From positions 18,734,138 through 18,798,137 of the forward strand of contig RSEF01000031.1 in the NCBI GenBank assembly GCA_003993805.1: a DNA stretch of 64,000 nucleotides, read 5' to 3'. Origin of the DNA: Himantopus leucocephalus. Taxonomy: Eukaryota; Chordata; Aves; Charadriiformes; Recurvirostridae. Position numbers and translations under genes: made by a program. Below are positions 48,301 through 58,900 of the stretch, piece after piece. Within the stretch, counting starts at the first letter, position 1, and the number at the start of each line of letters is the position of its first letter. Below the pieces are notes generated by a model, which saw only the letters and a list, made by a program, of their open reading frames with translations, did not search any database and was not told where the DNA came from.

Positions 48301-51300
48301 AAAAGAGAATAAAAGGGGTTTAGTGAGGTTACAAGCCCAAATCTGAAGTGGCGCGGGCTCTGCAAAAGCAGCGGCAGGCAGCTCAAGGCTCCTCTGGCAG
48401 CCAGCGCACCCAGGGGGGACTGCAGCGCTGGGGGATGCCAGGGACCCTCTGCTGCTGGATGAAAAGGAGTCATGTAAAGCTACAGAAGGGCTTATTTACT
48501 GAGAGAGTCCTCAGCTCCAGGATAGACTCACGTAAGCCTCCTTTCTTACTGGGACATCACTGAAAAGCAGATATCGGAGCAGATGATGTTCTCCCTGTAT
48601 TTGAACCACTGCCTCAGCTCCTCTCCCTGCTTCTTTGTTTCATCACTTCCTTCTTTAGTCATGTCCCATATGTAAAATGCAGTTAGTGTTAAGAAGAAAC
48701 GTGTTACACTGCCGGAGGATTTGTGTTTGTCCTTCCACTCTCCTTCCAACAGGTCACACTGGAAACTCTGTCCTGGAGAGAAATTGAATCTGTGGCAATT
48801 TTCTTCTCCTCTTCACAACTGACTTTGACTTGAAGATTTCAGTTAAAGAAGAAAAAACCGCTACACCCTGCTGACACAAGCAGAGGAAATAAAAATAAGA
48901 ACAAAACAGGCAAGGGACCATTTTGGTTATAGAAGCATATAGGCTGAAGCACAGCCAGGAGAATAAATGAGCAGACAGGAGAAAGAATGGGAAGGTTAAA
49001 GCAAAATAATGAAACCATGTGAGACAGAGTCATTTAGGAATTCTGGAGCCTGTTTGCAAAAAGAAGAAGGATAAGAAGAAAGATCCTAGCAAGGACACCA
49101 TGAGCCATTAATTTCTTTCTGAGAAATGTGTTGTGCTAAAAAGTCACCTCTTCTTTGCCTTTAAATTCAGCCTTCGTGTTGTTTCTCCAGCATCCAATAT
49201 TAATTAAAATAAAAAACTAGGTGACAGAAGAACACAGGAGGGGAAAGGAGGGCAAATTTTGAATACAAATTTTTTAATCCCTCTCGGAAGTCGTTTAATG
49301 GCTTTTACTTGCATCAATATCACTCTTCCTGCGGAAGAAATCACTGTGTTTGCTTCATCTCTAAGTCCTAATTGCTGTAAAAGGATTTGAAAAGGTGTTC
49401 CTTTTGAAGTGTGCATTTACATTTTGGAAAAGAGTAACGCCTGCACATAGCCCCAGTAAAACAGCTAATCTCTCAAGCAGCTAGTCATAAAACTCTGTTC
49501 AATTTCTTGGCCACACCTGGGAGATCCAGTAACAAACGAGCACAAAACTGTGCTACTGCTAGGCAAGTACAGAGCCTGAAAACAGTCTCTTGTCCTTAGA
49601 ACTTAAGTATGCATTGTAGGCATTGCTCAGCGTGTTCCTTTCTATTTTTCCAAGCCCCTGGAAGAAAAGGTTAAATTGAGGATGCTGGTGCCTCTGCCAT
49701 TTGTCAGTGCATGCCCTCCAGAGCAGGGGGGCTCTGGCTGTCCAGAGCATCCAGCATGCCTGATCTTTGCCTCTCAGCCAAGCAATACAGTGCTATTTTT
49801 GAGCTCTTCTGTATTACTTTCATGCAGGATACGACAATTCATCCAGAGTCCAGTGCAGCAGTTCCTGTGCCCTCAGACTCGCCAGTCTTCCAGGAGGCTG
49901 GGGTTCGCTGCCTGCCCAGTGGGGCAGGGAGAGGAGTGAAGCTGGTCTGCAGGACAGGGCATTCTCCTACAAACATCTTTTCCTCTCCAATCACATTTTT
50001 TCTCTGCTCCTTTCTTCTTCTGCAGAACAGCTATAGAGCAGTATATTTTCCACATGCTGCTGAATTCATTTGAGCAATCAGTTTTCTCGTCTCTACACTT
50101 CTGTTTTGGTTGCTGCTAGAAGTAGAAAGGCCAAAATGCCATGAGAAAAATTACTCTCACAACATTTCAAGCATTGCTAAAACAAAAATGTATTTACATT
50201 TTGGAAAATCCTTGCCCTTTTAAGAGCTCTAGTCCAATTTTGGGGGCCTAAGTTATGTGAATCGGTTAGGGATATTTTTGTCCATTCTCTTCTCTTAATA
50301 TTAACACGGAGCACAATTCTCTTGCTGAATGCCATGTTTATCTAGTCAGAACAAGTGCAAAGTGGAGCAAAACTGAATGAGAATTCAGCAAAAAAACCAC
50401 CAAAACTGTTTTCAAATTGGTCTTAAAGCAAGACAGTTGTTGAAACACAATGGGAAGCCAGATACATGGAATTCTGTTCATACTCCTTAATATCTCTGTG
50501 CCATGTTTAACCTTGAAGTTGGAAATGCAACATAAAAGTTAGTTAGTTACACTTACAAAAACTTTTACAAAGAAACTTTTATACTTACAGACACAATATA
50601 AAAGGTAGGTGAAGTAAGCAAGGGATACTGTCACAGGAAGAGGAGAAAATAAGAGTTCTGGTCACAGTTCTGCTCTGACCCACTGCAAATCTGACCCTTT
50701 CCTATAAAATTTGCTAAAGGCAGTATCAAAGAGCAATATGTTATTCATTATCTACCCCGTGAACTCATGCCATGTCCCCTTTAACAGAAAGCTTTCAGCA
50801 AAGGAGCAATTTAATTTTCTAAAACTGTTTACTTTTGTTACACTGCCTAAAATGAAGCATATTGTTTTAGGCACACTGGTGAAAAGTCTGGATCTGCTTA
50901 TTAGACTGAAATTAGACATTTCAAGTCTCCACAAATACAATATTTCAAGATTTGGCAATAACTTTAAGCGAATAGGAAGGGGTTTCCTAACCACAAAAAA
51001 TGTACAAGTAGTTACTTTAATCTTCTATAAAGTCAGAAGCAGTTGGTGTGTTGTAACAAAAGCCACTGCTGGCAGATGAACAATTGTTTAGTTCCCCTCA
51101 TCTGTAGTTACCAGCATGATTTAAACATAATGTGACCATGTCTGAGAGCCCAAAATGTAATAACTGAAAATCTTTCCAGAAGATCACATTTACTCAGTTT
51201 TAAAGCGTGCAAGCTTCTGTGACAGAAAAATCCTTGAAAGTGCGTAGGTGGGGTAGAGATGCGGATAGATTAGGCACCCTAGCGTGCAGCCCGTCACCTG

Positions 51301-51470
51301 TGCCATTGAGACGACACGTGTGGGCTTACCAGGGACACAGCCACCCCAGCACCAGAGAGCTTCACCAGATGCCTGGTCTGGGCAGGGAGGAGTGGCTGCG
51401 GCTGCACACAGAGACTTCCTGGGAGGAAACAGGGACCAGATGAGCAGTGCAGAAGAAACCAGGAAGCCCT

Positions 51471-51540
51471 TTGAACGATAAAGATAATCATAGTGATGAT
51501 GACCATTGAATGACAAAGATAATCATAGTGATGATGACCA
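51471..51540 (+). repeat. 35-bp tandem duplication, two copies
   Basis: Two head-to-tail copies (51471-51505, 51506-51540) differ at only two C/T positions near the start (TTGAACGATAAAG versus TTGAATGACAAAG). The shared part AATCATAGTGATGATGACCA is identical, which points to a recent duplication. Confidence 0.95.
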
Positions 51541-52453
51541 CACAGACAGGCCACTCGACCCTGACTGCAGGAGCTGGGACAGCTCTATGGTGTCTCTGAG
51601 GATGGGCTGAGGAAATGGGAAGATATTTAACACCTAGGCTTAGATAAAAATTGCAGTTTACATTTTATTTCATCTGGTTTTAGTCCTGTAAATAAAGCCT
51701 GACTTCAGATCTCACTGAAAAACAATTTTTGCTTTGTTTTACTCTCAGGCATTCTCTTGGTGCTGCAGGGAAATCAGGATAAATACAACAGTGGGCTGTC
51801 TCCATAGGGAGCAGATGGAGGACACAGACCCCTCGGAGGGAGCTGCATGCAGAAGATGCATTGTGGGAGTCTTAGTGCCAGGGGAAGGTTACCTGCCAGC
51901 CTGCCATGGACCACCATGCTGCAGTCTATGTACCACAAGAGGATGAATTTCTCACTGCCAAGAGAAATTGGTCCAGAGGGAGCCTAGGGCCCTCTGAGAG
52001 CCCCAGCACCACAGCTGCCGTCATCTCCTCTCATCAAAGAGAAGGCCAGTGGACTTAGCTCTGAACTTATATTAGGGAAAACTGAGCCTATGCATTTCTC
52101 TTACACACGTGCTTCTCCAGACAAACTGTCTACAGTACCGGATTTTGAAGAGGTGAAATCCTGTATCTGCCCGTCAGGAAGGGAAACCTCAGTCAAAAGT
52201 GACTCAAGGCGGCTTTCCTTTTCACTAAACCTACAGAATACCCTAGAAGAAGTGGAGCATGCTTGAACACCAGAGGTAACCCTCTGCACCATGACCTCTT
52301 TCTGAAAGTCCACATGATCATCTTCTTACTCCATGTAGGTAAAGCACCTCCCTCAGGGGGACCCAGCCTAAAACAAAGAGAATTATTTCTATTATATGTC
52401 TCTTCCCCTGGTGTGTAAGTCCTAAACGTCTCCCAGTGCTGTGCCACATGGAT

Positions 52454-52483
52454 GGGGAGGGGGGGTTGGGGAGTAGGGGTGGG
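52454..52483 (+). repeat. G-quadruplex-type tract
   Basis: Five G runs of 4, 7, 4, 4 and 3 bases are separated by 1-4 bases, meeting the usual quadruplex pattern on the plus strand. No promoter or gene is evident nearby. Confidence 0.7.
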
Positions 52484-53204
52484 AGTAGAAAATCCAAAAC
52501 AAGGACTGTAAAGCCTGTTGAGGTTCTGTTTTACAGAAAATCTGTCTTCCTCTAAATTTGAGGCTTGGACAAGGTCAGATCAGTACTTCCAGGCTAAGCT
52601 GGCCAAAAATATTGATAATTCAATGTGAAACAGGCTTTCTTTAATGGTAAGGTCAAATATACAGCATAATTTTTTCCCAAGAAGCAGTCATAAGAAGTGA
52701 GTTCAGATCCACAGATGCTCACTGATACTTTACATGATTTAGCACCAGGAATTTAAACTGAACCTGTAGCAGCAGGATGAAAAGGTGACAGTCCTGTTCT
52801 ATCTGCCAGAGTGGCTCACAGAGACATGGAAGTCAACTGGCCTTCACCTTCCAGGAGCCTGGCGCATCAGATGTGTGCTGGAGTTTGGAAAGGTACCATA
52901 ACTCTACAAGCAGATCTGAGCAGGCCACTGACTTTGGAAGGAGATGGACCAGAAGATCAAGAAGGAAGTCCCGAAGTTTTCTCTTTACGTGGAAACAGTT
53001 ACATTAATCACTGTAACCTAGTAAAAACAAGCCAATAGATATGTAATTCATATTTTGGTAAAAGTAGGGAATATGATTCCAGAAGAGCTATTTCTCCTAA
53101 TGTCCACATAATGGTATCTCAGGTGTTACCTCATCACTTACCCCAAAGGCACATGGCAGCACATGTGTCACAGTGCAGCCATCATTCAGCCTGTCCGGAG
53201 GGTT

Positions 53205-53668
53205 CAGCACAGGGAGACATTGCCAAACAGGAGCAAGTCCAGCAGAGGCCCACCAGGATGCTTGGGTCACATGCCGTGTAAGGAGAAGCTGTCCAGCCTG
53301 GAGGAGAGGCTTCAGGGCGACTTTATTGCTGTCACCAGCCACCTAACGGAGGGTGTAGAGATGATGGAGTCAGACTCTTCTCATATGTGCTCAGTGGAAG
53401 GACAGGAGGCAACAGACACAAGCTGGAACATGGGAAACTCCAGCTTGATATAAGGGGAAAAAATTGCATTCTGGGCATGGTCAAATGCTAAAATAGATGC
53501 TGTAAATCTCCATCTGTGGAGATATCCAAAACCCAACCAAACATACCATGAACAACCTGCTTCAACTGGACCTGCTTTAACTGGACCTGCTTTGCACAGG
53601 ATTTTGGATTAGAAAGCCCCAGAAGTCCCTTCTGACCTGCATGACTGTGATCTGATTCTGCAATTCTG
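53205..53668 (+). mobile_element. CR1 LINE, diverged 3' fragment
   Basis: Plus-strand CR1 3' end. CAAGTCCAGCAGAGGCCCAC near 53227 corresponds to the VQRRATK segment. GAGAAGCTGTCCAGCCTGGA near 53283 is the segment before the LEKRRL motif. GTAAATCTCCATCTGTGGAG near 53503 matches the VESPSLE region. The CTGCTTT...GATTTTGGATTAGA end (near 53573-53612), CCCTTCTGACCTGCATGACT (near 53627) and CTGATTCTGCAATTCT form the 3' terminus. It is clearly more diverged than the copy at 53822-55985 and has no open frame. A 15-bp internal tandem duplication is listed separately. Confidence 0.8.
53564..53593 (+). repeat. 15-bp tandem duplication inside CR1
   Basis: AACTGGACCTGCTTT is duplicated exactly within the CR1 3' UTR; the family normally has one copy here, so this arose after insertion or in its source. 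Confidence 0.85.
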
Positions 53669-53825
53669 AACATAACCATTGTTTCCGCTAAAGTGATAAA
53701 ATCACCAATATCCTTAAAGCAAACTATTCAACAGTCTTTCGCTTCACTCTACTTGTATTTAGACTACTTTCCATCATCCTTTGTTTTGTCTAGCCTTTAA
53801 AGCTTTAGAATAAGAGTAATGAGGC

Positions 53826-54409
53826 ATTATAGTTGCCATCACAGAAACATGGTGGGATGGCTCACATGACTGGAGTGCTGCAATGGATGGCTATAAACTG
53901 TTCAGAAGGCATAGACAAGGAAGGAGAAGTGGTGGGGTAGCCCTGTATGTTAGGGAGAGTTTTGATTGTTTAGAGCTTAATGATGGTGACAATGGAGTTG
54001 AGTGTTTATGGGTAAGAATCAAGGGGAAAGCCAACAAGACAGATATGGCGGGAGTCTGCTATAGACTGCCCAACCAGGATGAAGAGTCAGATGGAATATG
54101 CTATAAGCAGTCTCACAATCACTAGTCCTTGTTCTCGTGGGGGACTTCAACTTACCAGGTGTCTGCTCGAAATACAATAGAGCAAAGAGGAAACAGTCTA
54201 GGAGGTTCATGAAGTGTGTGGAAGACAGCTTCCTGACACAGCTGGTGAGTGGGCCAACTAGGGAAGGCACCATGTTGGAGCTGCTGTTTGTGAACAGAGA
54301 AAGACTTGTGGGTGATGTGATGGTTGGAAGCCATCTTGGGCATAGCAATCATGAAATGATAGAGTTTTTGATTCTTGGAGAAGTAAGGGGGGGGAGTCAA
54401 CAGAACTGA
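53826..54409 (+). pseudogene. CR1 ORF2 endonuclease domain, broken
   Basis: Encodes most of the APE-type endonuclease that nicks target DNA for target-primed reverse transcription. Visible motifs are ITETWWD (the conserved Glu-bearing strand, 53840-53860), AMDGYKLFRRHRQGRRSGGV (from 53881), VCYRLPNQDEE, VGDFNLPGVCSKYN (Asp/Asn catalytic motif, near 54140), CVEDSFLTQLVSGPTREGT and GHSNHEMIEF (the C-terminal catalytic His motif, near 54340). PNQD is preceded by L where the usual residue is P. A stop and frame change at 54110-54140 separates the two halves. Family members need one continuous ORF2, so this part is inactive. Confidence 0.9.
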
Positions 54410-54828
54410 CATCTTGGACTTCTGGAGGGCAGACTTTGGCTTGTTTAGGGGCCTGATTGACAGAGTCCCTTGGGATGCAGTCCTGAAGGACAAAGGAGTC
54501 CAGGAAGGCTAGACATTCTTCAAGAAAGACATCTGAAAGGCACAGGAGCAGGCCATCCCTATGTGTGGAAAGACAAGCCGGCGGGGAAGAAGACCGGCCT
54601 GGCTGAACAGAGAGCTTTGGATAGAAGTCAGGAAAAAGAGTTTATGACCATTGGAAGAAGGGGCAGGCAACTCAGGAGGACGACAGGGATGTTGTAAGGT
54701 TATGCAGGGAGAAAATTAGAAGGGCGAAAGTCCAACTAGAAGTTGATCTGGCTATTAATGTAAAAGACGCATGTTTCTACAAACACATTATCATCAAAAG
54801 GAGGGCTAAGGAGAGTCTCCACCCTTTA

Positions 54829-55698
54829 TTGGATGCGGGGGGAAACATAGTGACAAAGGATGAGAAAAAGGCTGAGGTACTTAATCCCTTCTTTGCCTCA
54901 GTCTTTAATAATAAGACTAGTTGTTCTCAGGGTACCCAGCTGTGTGAGGTGGATGACAGGGATGGGGAGCAGAATGAAGCTCCCATAACCCATGAGGATT
55001 GTTGGTGGCCAGTCACAAGTGGTATTCCCCAGGGCTCAGTACTGGGGCCAGTTCTGCTTAATATCATTATCAACAATCTAGATGAGGGGATCAAGTGCAC
55101 CCCCAGGAATTTTCCAGATGACCCCCAGCGGGGCAGGAGTGTTGATCTGCTTGAGGGTAGGAAGGGTCTACAGAGGGATCTGGACAGGCTGCATCAATGG
55201 GCTGAGGCCAGTGGTATGATATTCCGCAAGGCGAAGTGCTGGGTCCTGCACTTGGGTCACAACAACCCCGTGCAACACTACAGGCTTGGGGAAGAGTGGC
55301 TGGAAAACTGCCTTGCGGAGAAGGGCCCGAGAGTGTTGGTCAACAGCTGGCTCAATATAAGCAAGCAGTGTGCCCGGGTGGCCAAGGCCGCCAATAGTAT
55401 CCTGGCTTCTATCAGAAATAGTGTGGCCAGCAGAAAGAAGGAAGTTATCATCCCCCTGTATTTCACACTGGTGAGGCCCCACCTCGAGTACTGTGTTCAG
55501 TTTTGGGCCCCTCACTACAAGAAAGACATTGAGGTGCTGGAGCATGTCCAAAGAAGGGCAACAAAGCTGGTGAAGGGTGTAAAGCACAAGTCTTACAAGC
55601 AGCACCTGAGGGAACTGGGGTTGTTTAGCCTGGAGAAAAGGAGACTGAGGGGAGACCTTATCGCTCTCTACAACTATCTGAAAGGTTGTAGCGAGTAG
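54829..55698 (+). pseudogene. CR1 ORF2 linker and deleted reverse transcriptase
   Basis: A 289-codon open frame. Residues 1-56 are the ORF2 linker ([20 protein letters not shown], then SCSQGTQ). At about residue 57-59 the sequence jumps to [20 protein letters not shown] motif B. The fingers and the palm strand with the first catalytic Asp (the DF-KAFD motif), an estimated 150-200 residues, are missing, with the frame kept. The motif C box, normally FADD, reads FPDD at residues 95-98. The rest follows the family: [55 protein letters not shown] frameshift at YLKGCSE ends it; homologous codons go on in another frame to about 55910. It cannot be an active polymerase. Confidence 0.93.
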
Positions 55699-55985
55699 AG
55701 GGTAGACCTCTTCTCCCAAGTAACAAATGAGACAACAAGAGGAAATGGCCTCAAGTTGTGCCAGGAGAGGTTTACATTGGATATCAGGAAAAATGTCTTC
55801 ACTGAAAGGGTTATCAAGCATTGGAACAGGCTTCCCAGGGAAGTAGTTGAGTCACCATCCCTGCAGGTATTTAGAAGATGTGTAGACATGGTGCTTAGGA
55901 ACATGGTTTAGTGGTAACTTGGAAGTGCTAGGTTAACAGTTGATCTTAAAAGTCTTTTCCAGTGTAAACAATTCTATGATTCTAC

Positions 55986-58900
55986 TATTTCCAGTTATAC
56001 TCTACTTCCTAAGAATTTTACATTTATCTCCACTATGATACTGTGTAATGTTGTTAATCCCAGTACTTTCTGTATCTTGCCTCTCTTATTTGTGGGTTCT
56101 TTAATTTGCAAGCCCATCAGACAGACATCTCCACTCCCAACTGCAGGACAAGCTTAAAATCACACACACGTACATGCACCAGTAAAGAAACAGAAAATCA
56201 GCTTCCATGGATAAGAAGGATGATAAGCGTTGATCTCAGCTTTCATTGTTGCATACAATGGACTTGGAATAAAGCACTCTGGGTGTTGGGGTGTTTTTTT
56301 TCTTCTTTAATTGCACTGTATTGTACTTGAGGGCTGCTTCCAGTTTATAGTTGCAGGGCTTCAGGGAACTCTGGTGTGTTCAGTGGAGTAAAACTTCTCT
56401 ACTCTGCTACGACTCTGCTAAAACTAAAGCATGCCTGAGAACTTAAGGCTCATAGTCAAGTTATTAATTTAGGTTCAAAAATGGTCATTTAATTGCTGTG
56501 CACTTTCTTTCCTTTTTACATGTTCTCTACTTTCCTCCTCTCCTGAACAGTGGTATCACTAACCCAAATGTAGGTAAGAAAAATTTTTCCATTGCTGATT
56601 TGGGCCATAGAGGACTTATTTGCATTTCTCCAGCCACTTTGGATCAATTAAGTTTTCCTGGTTTTATGTCTCTGCATCAGTTCTTCATTTCTATAGCTTT
56701 GCATGTGTTCCTTTGAACAGACAAAACAACCCTGGAATACCTCACTCTGACAATGTAAAACAAGAAACTTCTTTGCTTTTTCTCTTGTCTCCACTCTTTC
56801 CACCTTTCCCCAAATCCCCTCTCCTTCAGCAACAGTTTCTAGCCACATTCCACTGACTGGATTTGAGTGCTGTGCAAAGTGATTTTCACTAATCTGCTAC
56901 TTAGTAGGCAATTGTTAAAACAATTTGTCCATATTAATCAGTGGTGTAACTTCATTGATTTCAGTTGGAGTCACACCAGGAATTAATGTGGGCTATTAAT
57001 TTTGCAGAAAGCTTTTCATATGCAAGTAGGTGTGTTGTGAAATTGCCAAGACTGTTGACGACTGCTGCAGCTCCTAGGGCAGATACTAGTTGCTGTGGGG
57101 AGCTCTGCAGTGTCTTGTCATAAGAAGATATAATCCCCTCTGGAGGAAAGCTTTTGGAAGCTATTTTTTATCCAATGAGCTTATTTGCTTTACCTGCTGA
57201 CTGTATTTACGTTCACTTTAAATTTTCATAGAAAAGTATGTCAGTCCATGGTGCATGATACTTCTAACAATATGTGCTACCACTGTTGACCCAATGTTCA
57301 GGAAAAAGATGCATCAAGCTTGTCTATGTAATGAACCTAAGCTCCCTTTCACAATAGATCCTTAAAGCCTTTTTAATAAAGGGCTTATGTACAATGCAGC
57401 AAGACTGACCTGGAGCAACCAGATTTCCTTGCAACACTTTTTCTTGCAGACATTGGTAGCCTTCTCTTGTAAGTGAAAATTTGGACATTTCTCTTTGAAT
57501 AAAATAGAATGTGAATGACTGACTGAAGTTCAGTGTTCCTAGGGTGTTTTCATTTGATACAAAAATTAATTTTGTGCTATGCTCATTGGTCTTTGTTTTT
57601 TAAAGCATCTGAAAGATTTTTATTGGTAACTCTTGGAGATTGGTGCTGTAGAAATCAGGAAAGAAGACTTGGGAAGAGGAGAAGGCTAGCAGACAGATAG
57701 GACATATTTAAAGTTTCTGTCATCTTGCAAGAGCCATGGGGCAATCACAGACTATTCATAATAGGTGGATATTTTAATGAAAATAACTATTAGTCTTAAT
57801 CAATTACACAATATCTATGTTACTATTAAGTTTCAATGAAAATACATTGTTTAGATGCATGATCAAAACTCCTATAGCCATTGTTTCATAACTGTATTGC
57901 ATATTGGTAGGTCACATTGCTTTCACAACCCAAAAGGCTACAAAGCCAGGTTGTTTGAAAATCCTAACAACTCTGTGGCTCAGAGGAGGTCATGAAGCAG
58001 TAGTATAATGATATTGATGGGGGACATGTACAACTACTACAAGATTTAACAAAAGCCCCCTGAACTCTGCATGCATATAACGCACCAACACAACCAAGTA
58101 CAAAGAATTGAGAAATTTGTAGATGTAAATTACAATTTGTCCTTTTGGAACACAAGATCTGTTAAAAAAGGGACTGCTGAATGACCAGTCTGCATACTCA
58201 AAGGTTAAGGTCATGTTTCCATCCCAGCGTGTCCTAAATTTGTACAAAGAGAGCAAGAGACAGCAATGGTAAGAACTCTAATTCTATAAATAACCCAAAA
58301 GCAAGCTTTCTCAGCAAAGTGTGGCTGATCTGACTATGAAAACTATCCTTTGCTATATATAGATAAAGAACAAGTATTTTAAAAAGATCAGAGGAAGAAT
58401 AAAAATAAGCTAAGTACATCCAAGCATAGTTTTGAAATTCAGGTTTGAAGTTCAGCACTAACTGAATCCATGGACAACAGAAGGTACCATAACGTGTCCT
58501 GTAGAGAAAATTCGTGCTGAGGAACAAGCCTCCAGGGAGCAAGCTGCAGTCAGTGGTGGACGAGGCATCTGTTGAGGCCAGCAGACTGCCTGGTCACCAA
58601 AAAACGCATGAGTGAGCCTTGGCCTTGCTCTACATGCTATCTGCACCAGACAAGGTGAGGACAGCTAGCTTGAAGGGGAGACTGAGGCCTTCCAACACTA
58701 CCTCAGAACCAGTGGCACGTTACAGACACGTTGCAACTCTAGGTGCAGATCTATAAATGAATAATCCAAGCCCATCAATAAGAGTGGGATTTTTAGTAGT
58801 AGTTTTATTACGTGGTGACTTTAATAAGTCCCAGTGCAGCCACAGGTGATGGTTTGCCTTCATAAGTCTCTCAGAAGCAGGTCACAAAAGCACTTTTGAG

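Larger units (their letters stand above)
42986..53204. other. long non-coding stretch with minor repeats
   Basis: About 10 kb without a supported gene. The first few hundred bases could be the diverged 5' part of the adjoining CR1, but I cannot show it. Poly-T, a 35-bp tandem duplication and a G-rich tract are listed separately; a block at 47850-48010 is discussed as possible regulatory DNA. The 169-codon frame at 45104-45613 contains a poly-Phe run from poly-T and looks spurious. A very pyrimidine-rich splice-acceptor-like site ends at 50025 but opens only 15 codons. Confidence 0.5.
53822..55985 (+). mobile_element. CR1 LINE, 2.2-kb copy with internal deletion
   Basis: The largest transposon in the window. 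In order: endonuclease domain (53826-54400), linker (54400-54990), a large internal deletion near 55000-55010, RT from motif B to the C-terminus (55011-55900), 3' UTR, and the terminal ATTCTATGATTCTA at 55971-55984. ORF1, the 5' UTR and the start of ORF2 are absent, so it is 5'-truncated within the endonuclease. Several frameshifts split the coding part (breaks around 54110-54140, 54400-54470, 54700-54830 and 55685). It is dead, but close in sequence to the copy at 2985-3865, suggesting the same or a sister subfamily. Confidence 0.96.

Noticed and set aside
49985..50072. Very pyrimidine-rich acceptor ending at 50025
   Set aside because: It opens only 15 codons before TGA. It might belong to a non-coding RNA, but nothing else supports that.
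57990..58256. Minus-strand open frame with a secreted-protein look (RWDGNMTLTFEYADW)
   Set aside because: No convincing acceptor/donor pair encloses the interesting part, and the end is a low-complexity Tyr/Val/His stretch.
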